Shown here piece after piece: positions 25,800 through 33,510 of a stretch of DNA of 64,000 bases (position 1 is the stretch's first letter; each line of letters opens with the position of its first letter). The stretch is taken from the IMG/VR virus record IMGVR_UViG_3300042261_001312, positions 248,001 to 312,000 of that record; one strand, given 5' to 3'. This DNA comes from a virus. Under the pieces are notes generated by a model. It saw only the letters and a list, made by a program, of their open reading frames with translations. It was not told the origin of the DNA and ran no database searches. The translations under genes were made by a program, and so were the position numbers.

Positions 25800-26223
25800 C
25801 AGATAGGCTAAACATTGACCCCTTGCAATGAAATAATCCCAACAATTGCGTTGGTGTAAATAGTAAACATTGCATAAAGATGATAGTCCTGAATTAACAG
25901 GATATTAAGTAATGTTCGCCCTTACAGGCATATATGTAAGACTTAGTGGAGTAATCCTATACGTGTTGTTCCCTTGAGAAAGGAATAACGGAGAGTGGAT
26001 TTCAGATGAAATACCAAAATGCACTACAACACGAATGAGTTCTCAGCAAGATGATTATAACCAACTCTGGAGTATGAGATATCGCAAAGGACAGATAGGT
26101 AAGCCTTAATCATCGTGACCCTAACTCTTAATCCTGTACCCTTGAATGTAATTCAGTTTACAGAAACTCGGATAAGTTCAGCAGGAATTAAATGGGTAAG
26201 AAAATAAGAGAGGGTGCTAACAT
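25800..26223 (+). ncRNA. candidate large structured non-coding RNA
   Basis: No reading frame longer than about 40 codons. The stretch is full of perfect complementary arms: GCAATG (about 25824)/CATTGC (about 25868); hairpins CCAAC/GTTGG, TCCTG/CAGGA and CTTACA/TGTAAG; an 8-bp closing stem CGTGTTGT (25962-25969)/ACAACACG (26026-26033); another 8-bp pair GATGATTA (26050-26057)/TAATCATC (26107-26114); and AGTTT/AAACT. Bases pair over 60-75 positions in nested order. The neighbours are tRNA-like genes, the place where large phage RNAs such as GOLLD and ROOL are found. Strand is assumed from flanking genes. Not matched to any family here. Confidence 0.55.
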
Positions 26224-26392
26224 AGTCGGGTGGTGGAAATGGTAGACACGCCTAATTTAGTAAGCAGAAATTAATCGATCTGTTTATTTTGGGTGAACGT
26301 AATAGTTTCAGGCAAGTTCGATTCTTGCGTTAACATGGGTTGATATCAGGTGATACAAAAATTACATACAGGTTCGATCCCTGTCCTGACTA
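26224..26392 (+). tRNA. class II tRNA-like gene with enlarged anticodon loop and variable arm
   Basis: Acceptor AGTCGGG (26224-26230) pairs with CCTGACT (26385-26391); the D arm reads GTG-loop with GGTAGA-CAC, as in tRNA-Leu; T arm ACAGG-TTCGATC-CCTGT (26368-26384) is canonical. Anticodon stem CCTAA (26251-26255)/TTGGG (26289-26293) would enclose 33 bases instead of 7. The variable arm is closed by GTAAT/ATTAC and holds a second T-arm-like hairpin GCAAG-TTCGATT-CTTGC. Total 169 bases against about 87 for tRNA-Leu. Either intron-containing, recombined, or tRNA-like only; the anticodon cannot be given. Confidence 0.5.
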
Positions 26393-26396
26393 CACT

Positions 26397-26500
26397 GGTT
26401 TAACAACATAAGAGGAAGAAGTCAGATTAGTAGGATGATGCAGTATTGTGGCTACATGTTACGAAACCTCTGAGCAACTCATAAATCTTTGAGTTAAACC
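26397..26500 (+). ncRNA. structured RNA segment between tRNA-like genes
   Basis: GGTTTAAC (26397-26404) is complementary to GTTAAACC (26493-26500), enclosing AGAGG/CCTCT (26411-26415/26467-26471) and a competing hairpin AACTC/GAGTT. It is cloverleaf-like but lacks a proper T arm, so it is not called a tRNA. Confidence 0.35.
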
Positions 26501-26511
26501 TTGCTTATATA

Positions 26512-26630
26512 AGTCAGGTGGCGGAATTGATAGACGCTCCCCAGCCTCCACATAGTGGCGACAAATGGCACGTGCAAGGGGGAAAGAGTAAAATGTGGCT
26601 TTCGTGCAGGTTTGAATCCTGTCCTGACTA
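26512..26630 (+). tRNA. class II tRNA-like gene with enlarged anticodon loop
   Basis: Acceptor AGTCAGG (26512-26518)/CCTGACT (26623-26629) is a perfect 7-bp stem; D arm GCG-loop-CGC (26521-26537) has the Leu-type GAATTGATAGA loop; a 22-base variable region and T arm GCAGG-TTTGAAT-CCTGT (26606-26622) follow. The anticodon stem TCCCC (26538-26542)/GGGGA (26579-26583) encloses 36 bases instead of 7, including a CCAC/GTGG hairpin and GCACGTGC. Total 119 bases. Identity cannot be assigned without knowing whether the insert is removed. Confidence 0.5.
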
Positions 26631-26640
26631 CTTAATATCT

Positions 26641-26715
26641 AGCGAGGTGGTGTAATTGGTAACATATTGGGGGTTAGTACCTGATGGAATGATGGTTCGA
26701 ATCCATCCTTCGCTA
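26641..26715 (+). tRNA. tRNA gene with non-standard anticodon loop
   Basis: 75 bases. Acceptor AGCGAGG (26641-26647)/CTTCGCT (26708-26714), discriminator A; D arm GTGT/ACAT; T arm GATGG-TTCGAAT-CCATC (26691-26707). The anticodon stem pairs as ATTGG(G)/(C)CTGAT, leaving a loop of 8 or 10 bases (GGTTAGTA core) rather than 7, so the anticodon is ambiguous (TAG or AGT are both possible readings). Otherwise a normal tRNA of normal length. Confidence 0.65.
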
Positions 26716-26731
26716 CTAAATTAAAATAATT

Positions 26732-26878
26732 ATGAAAAATAAATTAATAGTTATTGGTTGGATATTCCTAATTGTAGGGTGGATAGTGTTTTTTGAAAAA
26801 CATTATGCAGTTGCATCAGGTATTTTTTTCCTTAGTATTCTTATTTTTCTTTACGGAAAATCGAAAAATTATGAATGA
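26732..26878 (+). CDS. small membrane protein
   Basis: 48 residues, ATG at 26732, with two hydrophobic segments (about 5-21 and 27-41). The next gene starts inside it (26871), which supports translation. Not recognised. Confidence 0.55.
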   Translation: MKNKLIVIGWIFLIVGWIVFFEKHYAVASGIFFLSILIFLYGKSKNYE

Positions 26879-27137
26879 TCCTGTAAAAAATTTTGAAGCA
26901 ATTCTAAGCAAATTTTGTTGTGCTAATTGTAAATTTCTTGTTAAGAAAAAATGCACCGAAAAAAATGCTAGGAAACATAATGTTGAAAAACGTGAGTTAA
27001 AAGGAGCATTCTTGAAAATATATAACGAAGGTATTAATGACCCTAATATTTCAGATGGTAGAAGGGAAATGTTAATTGATATCAAAAAGAAAGCCGATAA
27101 TATTAACAATGCATTTGTATGCGAAGAATTTGATTGA
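26871..27137 (+). CDS. small cysteine-containing protein, possible zinc binder
   Basis: 88 residues from the ATG at 26871 (overlaps the preceding stop). CCANC near residue 16 with a further Cys in KKKCTEK and one near the C-terminus could hold a zinc ion. The rest is Lys/Asn-rich helix. Not recognised. Confidence 0.65.
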   Translation: MNDPVKNFEAILSKFCCANCKFLVKKKCTEKNARKHNVEKRELKGAFLKIYNEGINDPNISDGRREMLIDIKKKADNINNAFVCEEFD

Positions 27138-27139
27138 CT

Positions 27140-27613
27140 ATGAACGAAAAAGATTTTGTCACACTTCAAATGGCAGAGGAATTAAAAGCACTTGGTTTTA
27201 ATGAACCATGTGCTTATTTTTATGCCATAAACAAGAAACTCAGGAGATATTTCAATCCCGATAGGGAATGGAGTAGTATTGAAACTCAAATAATGCATAA
27301 TAGTGATATTAAGTTGCCGTATACATATGCTGCACCTACAATTTCACAAACATTGCGTTGGTTTAGGGATGTTCATGGTTTGTATGTGCATAGCCGACCT
27401 GAATTTTATACAGAAGGAATTAATTTCAACTGGCAAGTTCTTTGGTATCTGCCAAAAGAAAATTGGATTAAAGACCATACTGTTGCTGAATGGTTTGAAA
27501 TATCTGATGGTACGTACATGTATGGCGATAATGGCGAATATCCCACACAAGAAGATGCTGAATTAGGTGCGATTAATAAAATGATTGAGATTGTAAAAAT
27601 TAGAAATAATTAA
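27140..27613 (+). CDS. conserved-looking Bacteroidetes phage/prophage protein
   Basis: 157 residues from the ATG at 27140. The central TISQTLRWFRDVHGLYVHSRPE-type segment (residues about 65-88) is a pattern I associate with a widespread uncharacterised family in Bacteroidetes mobile elements. Aromatic-rich, soluble, no catalytic motif. Two bases after the preceding gene. Function unknown. Confidence 0.7.
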   Translation: MNEKDFVTLQMAEELKALGFNEPCAYFYAINKKLRRYFNPDREWSSIETQIMHNSDIKLPYTYAAPTISQTLRWFRDVHGLYVHSRPEFYTEGINFNWQVLWYLPKENWIKDHTVAEWFEISDGTYMYGDNGEYPTQEDAELGAINKMIEIVKIRNN

Positions 27614-27615
27614 TC

Positions 27616-27885
27616 ATGTTTAGTATATTTAACATATTCACAAACCAGAAAGAGCAACTGGAAATTGTTGAAAAAACCGAAAAGAAAATAAAGGAAGATA
27701 TTGATAATTTCGACGAAAAATGGCAAAAAGAATTTAAAAAACAAGAAGATAATCTTGCTAAAATTCAAAAAGACTTTGACGAACTAAATAAGGCAATTAT
27801 AGCCTTTGAAGAATATCTGAAGAATAATCCAAAAGCATGTGAAGCATTGAATAAATATTTGGCTGAAAAAGAAAAATTGATGTAA
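27616..27885 (+). CDS. coiled-coil protein
   Basis: 89 residues, almost entirely a Glu/Lys coiled coil (about 12-75). Its stop codon lies inside the next class 1 promoter. Not recognised. Confidence 0.7.
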   Translation: MFSIFNIFTNQKEQLEIVEKTEKKIKEDIDNFDEKWQKEFKKQEDNLAKIQKDFDELNKAIIAFEEYLKNNPKACEALNKYLAEKEKLM

Positions 27886-27911
27886 CAATTCAAATCCCAT
27901 TAACGTATAAT
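27880..27911 (+). promoter_or_regulatory. class 1 phage promoter
   Basis: ATGTAAC (27880-27886), 17 bases, CGTATAAT (27904-27911), 13 bases before the start at 27925; overlaps the stop of the coiled-coil gene. Confidence 0.7.
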
Positions 27912-27924
27912 AAAGGAAAAAACT

Positions 27925-29352
27925 ATGAGTATTTACTTTGCATTACTAATTCCACTAATAGTTACTGGAATTTTTTATTATTTCAACAAGCGTGAATATG
28001 CATGGTGGGAATTTTTCGTTCCTATCGCAGTTGTGCTGATTTCAATCGTTATTAGCAAATTGGTTATTGACCACGTTGCGGTTCAGTTTGATGAATATTG
28101 GGGTTCAAGTGTTGTCTCTGCATACGAAGAAGAGCCATACAATTATTGGAAGCACGAAACTTGTACGAGAACATATGCTTGTGGCAGTGATAGCAAAGGA
28201 AATACTCAATGGTGCACCGAAACCTATGACTGTTCGCATCAAGAGGATGTTGACCCCTGTTGGTGGATAAAAACCAATCTTGGTGAAGTAATTAATATTT
28301 CTGAATGTCAATATGAGGAAATTATTCGTCAATTTAATACTGGAAAACACATTATTAAAGAGAGAAGAAATTATGCCCCAAATGATAGATGTAGTGGCAG
28401 TAGAGGTACTAAATTTGAAGGAAAACGTGTTGGTCTAATATCCTATGTTTATGAAACAAAATGGGATGGTAGCGACAATACTCGCAAACCATATGTTAGT
28501 CAGCATTCCTATGAAAATCGTATCAAAGCATCAGATTTGACCATATTCAACATTTCGTTGATAACCGATAAACAAGCAGATACTTTGGGTCTGTTTAAAT
28601 ATCCCGAATATAAATCAGGTTTCTTTGGCAGTAACAATCAAATTGGTTTGGAATATCCAACCATATTGGGTGGCAATGTATCTAAAGACATTCAGGAGAA
28701 ATTCAAAAGGCTGAATGGTAAATTTGGTGTAAGCAATCAATTAAGACTTTGGGTATTGGTATTTGAAAATAAGCCAATGTCAATTGCTTATTCACAAGAG
28801 AATTATTGGGTTAAAGGCAATATGAATGAACTTGTGGTTTGTATTGGTAAGAAAGGAAATGAAATACAATGGTCACATGCTTTTTCTTGGGCACTTTCAG
28901 ACGTTTTGACTGTGGAAGCGAAGAATAAGGTACTGGAACTCTATACATATAAGGATAGTGTGGTTAAGAAGCAATTACCGCAAGTATTACCAGTTGATAA
29001 GAAAACAAAGCAAAGAATATTGGGTAAGGCAGGTGATAAGTTACCAAATGTATTACCAGTACCAAAACAAGTGAGTAGTGTTGATACAACCATCAGGGTT
29101 AAATCAAAATATCCAGTGCTTAATGAACAGACTTGGAATGAATATTACGATTATCTTGACAAAAATCTGAATAAGTACCAAAGAAGAAGTTTCAAAGAAT
29201 TTGATTATATTGATGTTGAACCATCGACATTAGCAAAGGTAATTGTTTTCATCATCGCATTGATAATTTCAATTGGTGTCAATCTTTGGGTAATCAATAA
29301 TGATATTTGGGACGAAAATAATATGGAAAATAGAAATAGGTGGAGATATTAA
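27925..29352 (+). CDS. large membrane protein with cysteine-rich ectodomain
   Basis: 475 residues. Two hydrophobic segments near the N-terminus (about 3-17 and 25-50), a large soluble middle, and one more near 435-455, giving a three-pass layout. Residues about 70-115 carry eight cysteines with Trp (CTRTYACG, CTETYDCSHQ, DPCWW), suggesting a disulphide- or metal-held subdomain. The remainder is beta-rich; a repeated PQVLPVDKK / PNVLPVPKQ pair lies near 352 and 373. It is one base from the cobalamin adenosyltransferase gene. Not recognised. Confidence 0.7.
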   Translation: MSIYFALLIPLIVTGIFYYFNKREYAWWEFFVPIAVVLISIVISKLVIDHVAVQFDEYWGSSVVSAYEEEPYNYWKHETCTRTYACGSDSKGNTQWCTETYDCSHQEDVDPCWWIKTNLGEVINISECQYEEIIRQFNTGKHIIKERRNYAPNDRCSGSRGTKFEGKRVGLISYVYETKWDGSDNTRKPYVSQHSYENRIKASDLTIFNISLITDKQADTLGLFKYPEYKSGFFGSNNQIGLEYPTILGGNVSKDIQEKFKRLNGKFGVSNQLRLWVLVFENKPMSIAYSQENYWVKGNMNELVVCIGKKGNEIQWSHAFSWALSDVLTVEAKNKVLELYTYKDSVVKKQLPQVLPVDKKTKQRILGKAGDKLPNVLPVPKQVSSVDTTIRVKSKYPVLNEQTWNEYYDYLDKNLNKYQRRSFKEFDYIDVEPSTLAKVIVFIIALIISIGVNLWVINNDIWDENNMENRNRWRY

Positions 29353-29353
29353 A

Positions 29354-29929
29354 ATGGCAAAGATTTATACAAAAACTGGTGATGATGGGACAACAGGACT
29401 CTTTGGCTCAAATAAATTAAGAGTCAAAAAATATGATTTGAGAGTTGAAGCATATGGTACTGTTGACGAATTGAATTCTTCAATTGGATTGATACTTGCT
29501 AATTTATCTGATTTGAATTATTATATTGCCACATCTGAAGATTTAACTGAGATTCAAAGAAAATTGTTTAATATCAGTTCTCAATTAGCAATGGATGATA
29601 GTGAGTTGTCAAGCAATTATAAAAAGCAATTGTCAATCACAGAAGAAGATATTTTATTTTTCGAAAACAGAATTGACAACATGAATGAAGAATTGCCTGA
29701 ATTGAAGGAATTCATATTGCCAATGGGTCATATATCTGCCACTCAATGTCATATGAGCAGAACGATTTGTAGAAGATGTGAAAGACGAATTGTTGAATTG
29801 TCTGATAATGTGGAAGTTGACAAAAATGTGTTGAAATACATCAACAGATTATCAGATTATTTATTTGTCCTGTCCAGATATTTAAACCATAGAGAAGGTT
29901 TCGGTGTTCATACTTGGAAAAAACATTAA
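29354..29929 (+). CDS. ATP:cob(I)alamin adenosyltransferase (PduO type)
   Basis: 191 residues, the normal length of the PduO/MMAB family, which transfers the adenosyl group of ATP to cob(I)alamin to make coenzyme B12. The N-terminal ATP-binding signature TKTGDDGTTGLFG (about 6-18) is intact; VDELNSSIG near 40 and the C-terminal RRCERR and NRLSDYLFVLSRYLNH helices match the five-helix bundle. ATG at 29354 follows the preceding stop by one base; a longer reading from 29300 is rejected. In a phage this could keep a B12-dependent ribonucleotide reductase supplied; no such reductase is in this window. Followed by a class 1 promoter for the next gene. Confidence 0.9.
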   Translation: MAKIYTKTGDDGTTGLFGSNKLRVKKYDLRVEAYGTVDELNSSIGLILANLSDLNYYIATSEDLTEIQRKLFNISSQLAMDDSELSSNYKKQLSITEEDILFFENRIDNMNEELPELKEFILPMGHISATQCHMSRTICRRCERRIVELSDNVEVDKNVLKYINRLSDYLFVLSRYLNHREGFGVHTWKKH

Positions 29930-29934
29930 TCAGT

Positions 29935-29966
29935 TTGTAACATATTTCAAATATTCTTCGTATAAT
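29935..29966 (+). promoter_or_regulatory. class 1 phage promoter
   Basis: TTGTAAC (29935-29941), 17 bases, CGTATAAT (29959-29966), 17 bases before the ATG at 29984. Confidence 0.75.
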
Positions 29967-29983
29967 TGTAAAAAAATAATATT

Positions 29984-30898
29984 ATGAGAAAAGCAAGTAA
30001 TGATGAAGGTCTTATTGTAGTTGACGACAAATTTGTTGGCATTTCACTTGGTTATGACTATTGTGCTGAACATGAATGGGGTATTGCAGGTATTAAAAGG
30101 ATATGTGGAATTCCCGAATCAACCAATAAGAATATGGGTGTTGAATGCAGAAGCATTACAAACGTACCTCCTGTCCATTTTTTTGAGGAAACGTTCAAAA
30201 AGAAAAAGTTTGCGATTCTCTATATGGACAGAGTATCAATGTGGAATCCTGAAAAAGAGACTAAAATTCCTCATAACTTTGATAAGTATAAAGAAGATTT
30301 TTTACATTACGAAAAAATAAAAGCAGATGATATAAAAAAAGGTTCAGAGTACGTATTTCGAAAAGACAAAGATAATGTTTTGACTGCATGGGATGAAAGC
30401 AGTTTCGGAGTGGCAGTCATGGGAGCGACAGAAGTCGAATATCTTAGGGAACTATATCAGGCTTTTTTGAATAAAAACGTAACCATTGCCGTTGTCAATC
30501 TGAGAGCAATGAATCCGTTTGCAGGTTCTTCCATGTCTCTTTTAATTAGAGACAGAATTCCGCAAGAAACATTGGATTTGATGTATAGTGCCGATAAGGA
30601 ATATTATGACCGTGAAGATTATGAAGAAAAAATTGGCATGAAGAAAATTCTTCAAAAGCATGGCAATAAGAACGGATATAGGGGTGCAAAATATTTCATG
30701 GCATGTTCACCGAAGTGGATTAACTATGAAGATGCGGAGAAACGTGAAGAAAATAAGAAACAATATAATACCAAGTATGATATCATGTATTGGGTTAATT
30801 ACAGTGACGATGATAATAATTTCGGTTGGTACACTGTTGAAGAAATCCGTGAGTGGATGACTGGTAAGAAGAAATTGGCTGAAATTAGAAAAGGATAA
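29984..30898 (+). CDS. hypothetical protein
   Basis: 304 residues, soluble, acidic and basic patches alternating. The N-terminus (about 1-70) has aromatic beta strands; VAVMGATEVEYLRELYQAFL near 145-165 could be an alpha/beta unit; the C-terminus is Lys-rich. It opens a run of small genes to 34 kb behind a class 1 promoter. Not recognised. Confidence 0.75.
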   Translation: MRKASNDEGLIVVDDKFVGISLGYDYCAEHEWGIAGIKRICGIPESTNKNMGVECRSITNVPPVHFFEETFKKKKFAILYMDRVSMWNPEKETKIPHNFDKYKEDFLHYEKIKADDIKKGSEYVFRKDKDNVLTAWDESSFGVAVMGATEVEYLRELYQAFLNKNVTIAVVNLRAMNPFAGSSMSLLIRDRIPQETLDLMYSADKEYYDREDYEEKIGMKKILQKHGNKNGYRGAKYFMACSPKWINYEDAEKREENKKQYNTKYDIMYWVNYSDDDNNFGWYTVEEIREWMTGKKKLAEIRKG

Positions 30899-30899
30899 T

Positions 30900-31292
30900 A
30901 TGACTACGTTTATGACAGATGAAGAAAAGAAAGAAATCGAAAATTATGCAGAATATGCATTATATTTTATGATTGATGGATTTGGTTCTTATATTTGGAG
31001 AACAAATCATGATATTCATCATGACAGATATCCAATGACTCCTGAAATAGAAGAATCATTAAAGAAAGTCAGTGAAATACAACAATTATGTCTTCAACAA
31101 TTATCCAAATTTGGAGTTGACCCTGAATCTGCAAAAGACAGAGCAAATGGCGATTATTGGAAATGGTATACATTTTGGGATAATTGGAAGAAAGATATGT
31201 CTGATAAAGAATGGCGTAAACTTGAGAAAAAAATGTCTCAAAAGGAAGATGTTTCTGATTTATTGCCAAAACGTAAATGGAATGAGAATTAA
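30900..31292 (+). CDS. hypothetical protein
   Basis: 130 residues, helical, Trp/Glu/Lys-rich, one base after the preceding stop. A repeated short WRKLEK/SEIQQL pattern suggests a helical bundle. Not recognised. Confidence 0.7.
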   Translation: MTTFMTDEEKKEIENYAEYALYFMIDGFGSYIWRTNHDIHHDRYPMTPEIEESLKKVSEIQQLCLQQLSKFGVDPESAKDRANGDYWKWYTFWDNWKKDMSDKEWRKLEKKMSQKEDVSDLLPKRKWNEN

Positions 31293-31309
31293 TTCTTAAT
31301 TTAAAAAAT

Positions 31310-31561
31310 ATGAAATTTTACATTACAAAATATGTCTTAACACAAGGCATTTTAGAAAAAGAGGGCGAATTGGTTGATTCCATTAGTGGTAAAAAATTTT
31401 TAAGTTGTAAGGGAAAATATTGTAATGAATACTTTCACGGAAATGATTTTCATGATACCAAAGAAAAAGCAATGATTCGTGCCGATATTATGCTCACAAG
31501 CAAAATTGCATCATTGCAAAAGCAAATAGAGAAACTTGAAAAACTTAAATTTGGAAATTAA
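31310..31561 (+). CDS. small hypothetical protein with coiled-coil end
   Basis: 83 residues. The N-terminal half is beta-rich with a Cys pair (SCKGKYC near 32-38); the C-terminal 25 residues form a coiled coil. Followed after one base by the next gene. Not recognised. Confidence 0.65.
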   Translation: MKFYITKYVLTQGILEKEGELVDSISGKKFLSCKGKYCNEYFHGNDFHDTKEKAMIRADIMLTSKIASLQKQIEKLEKLKFGN

Positions 31562-31562
31562 C

Positions 31563-31784
31563 ATGTTTGATTTTTTTAAATTAAAAACCACCACATGTGA
31601 AAGAAGATTATTGTGGTATGAATTTTATCCAGTATTAGCATTCAAAGCAGTTGCATTGGGTAAGAAACGTAAAAGGTTTTTCAAGACAGAATATCTTGTC
31701 ATGTGGCGTGAAAATATTGGGAAGAAAAACGAATGTGTAACCGAATGGTTACCCGAAGATAAATTAGTTGATAGAAAAGAATAA
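31563..31784 (+). CDS. small hypothetical protein
   Basis: 73 residues from the ATG at 31563, basic and aromatic, soluble. Tight spacing with both neighbours. Not recognised. Confidence 0.65.
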   Translation: MFDFFKLKTTTCERRLLWYEFYPVLAFKAVALGKKRKRFFKTEYLVMWRENIGKKNECVTEWLPEDKLVDRKE

Positions 31785-31785
31785 A

Positions 31786-32349
31786 ATGAAAATCGATAGA
31801 TTAAAAGCACTTCATATTATTAATGAAGAACTTAATGAGGTCTTTGATTTCAATAATATTTCAAATTATGACTTTGCGTATTACGATAACGATGCTCAGT
31901 CAGTAAGTAATGGTATTAAATTAATTGGTGATTTCAAATTAGATGACGGTGCAAAAGTAGAAGTTTATGCACAAAACGCAAATGCAGAGTTAATTAATCT
32001 ACCACCAGTTTTTAATTTAAATCACGGTGCTATTAATTTAGCCTACGCTGTTGAAGGAGTTACTACACAGTATAAGAAGACGACATTGAGCGAGTTATTG
32101 AGAATCATTAAAACAGTTTCATTAATTATTCAAAAATACGTAACAAGTCATAATGAAAATACGTTATATGTGTTACATTCCGAATCGAAAATGGGTAATG
32201 ATTTATTGTCTGATGCACAAAAATCTGAAATGTATCAAATGATAATTTCAAAGCATTTACCAACTGGGTTTAGAATTGGCGAAGGTATATATGATAATGG
32301 AATACCAATAATTGCATTTCAAAAAAATAAAATAAGAGTAAAACATTAG
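31786..32349 (+). CDS. hypothetical protein
   Basis: 187 residues from ATG at 31786 (one base after the previous stop). Mixed alpha/beta with two halves: a beta-rich first half and a C-terminal helix-strand region containing GFRIGEG (about 165). It resembles small acetyltransferase-like folds only loosely, so no function is claimed. Confidence 0.7.
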   Translation: MKIDRLKALHIINEELNEVFDFNNISNYDFAYYDNDAQSVSNGIKLIGDFKLDDGAKVEVYAQNANAELINLPPVFNLNHGAINLAYAVEGVTTQYKKTTLSELLRIIKTVSLIIQKYVTSHNENTLYVLHSESKMGNDLLSDAQKSEMYQMIISKHLPTGFRIGEGIYDNGIPIIAFQKNKIRVKH

Positions 32350-32364
32350 TTAAAAACAAATTAT

Positions 32365-32937
32365 ATGAATGATGAATTAGAATATAGGATGTATTTCTTT
32401 GTTCCTTTTAATATTAGCGACATATACAAGGGTATTATGAGTGGGCACTGTGCTTTAAGATATGCCCATAGATTTGGTATGAATAATCCACAACATCAGG
32501 TATGGGATTTCATACAGAGGTATGAAACATGGATTATTTTGAATGGTGGGACAACTAATGATGAAAGAGATCACGAAGGAAATCCATTGGGAACATTGAA
32601 TCAAATTGGTGATTCACTATCAGATAACGACATTGAGTTTGCATTTTTTCACGAACCAGATTTAAATAATGCATTGACTGCTTTATGTTTTATTGTAGAT
32701 GAGAGAGTATTTAATAAGGAAGACTATCCTGATTTTTGGGATTACATCGTCCATATTAAAATGTCTCCTGATGCAAGGGAAGCGATGCCTGTTGAAAATT
32801 ATGATTTAATTAAATCACAGAGTGCTGAGAGATTACAAGAAATGTTTCCTGAGTATTACAAGGAATGGGTTCGTTTTGTTGGCGGTGTTAAAAATGTATT
32901 CTTACGTGGATTGATAAAAGATAAAAAATTGGCTTAA
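32365..32937 (+). CDS. PTH2-like protein (peptidyl-tRNA hydrolase fold), tentative
   Basis: 190 residues. The N-terminus runs FVPFNISDIYKGIMSGHCALRYAHRFG, which resembles the PTH2 opening (strand, then K-G-K-...-Q-C-x-H-A helix) with GIMSGHCALRYAH in place of GKxAAQCxHA; WIILNGG and a GDSLSDN turn follow, then a FHEPDLNNALTALCF strand-helix. PTH2 enzymes recycle peptidyl-tRNA; several phage proteins share the fold without known activity. A C-terminal 70 residues are extra. The match is by pattern only. Confidence 0.45.
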   Translation: MNDELEYRMYFFVPFNISDIYKGIMSGHCALRYAHRFGMNNPQHQVWDFIQRYETWIILNGGTTNDERDHEGNPLGTLNQIGDSLSDNDIEFAFFHEPDLNNALTALCFIVDERVFNKEDYPDFWDYIVHIKMSPDAREAMPVENYDLIKSQSAERLQEMFPEYYKEWVRFVGGVKNVFLRGLIKDKKLA

Positions 32938-32939
32938 TT

Positions 32940-33500
32940 ATGAATTTTCTTAAATTATTTGGCAGATTTACGAAACAACAGAAAACATTACTTAATGCCG
33001 ATAAGGAAAAAGTACTGTCTAAATGTAACGTTATTGCCAATAGTGAATGGGAAGATCAAAAAGAGTCAAAAGAAGTACATGATAATGTTTGTCCTAAATG
33101 TCATGCACGTAAAGAATTTATTGTAGATAATTATTGTTACGTCACTGGCAATGCAAATACTAGAGGGTCATTTACATTTGGATTTGGTAATGTAAACTCC
33201 ACACTTTCAATAGTTACGCTTCCAGTTAATCATTGCAAAAAGTGTGCTAATGAATGGACAAAATTCAAAGTTAAGTATGTTTGTAAAACCGATATTGTGA
33301 GAGTTGGCTTACGATATTTGAGCGAAATGATGATAGACCCAAGTTGCACAACTTGTTGGAAAGAGGAAGTTCTCAAGGTTTTCGATGACTGCTATGCTGA
33401 AACAATATATAAATTATACAAGGAAAATAAAGTATATATCAGTAAACCAATTTCATTATCGGAATTGCGAAAACACTACAAGTCAATATATAATCAATAA
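32940..33500 (+). CDS. protein with one or two zinc-ribbon motifs
   Basis: 186 residues. CPKCHARKEF near 51 and CKKCANEW near 99 are CxxC pairs about 45 residues apart, separated by a beta-rich Gly/Asn/Thr segment, giving a four-cysteine zinc ribbon with a long loop. A third CTTCW pair is near 138. Two bases after the PTH2-like gene. Probably a nucleic-acid or protein-binding zinc protein; not recognised further. Confidence 0.65.
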   Translation: MNFLKLFGRFTKQQKTLLNADKEKVLSKCNVIANSEWEDQKESKEVHDNVCPKCHARKEFIVDNYCYVTGNANTRGSFTFGFGNVNSTLSIVTLPVNHCKKCANEWTKFKVKYVCKTDIVRVGLRYLSEMMIDPSCTTCWKEEVLKVFDDCYAETIYKLYKENKVYISKPISLSELRKHYKSIYNQ

Positions 33501-33510
33501 ATTTTAATTA

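Noticed and set aside
25800-25900. Group I intron core
   Set aside because: A P7-like pairing exists, but the 5' half (P3-P6) would have to lie inside the protein gene ending at 25792 and no splice sites are visible; kept only as an alternative.
26397-26500. Fourth tRNA
   Set aside because: Ends pair, but there is no T arm with the TTC loop, so it is listed as a structured segment.
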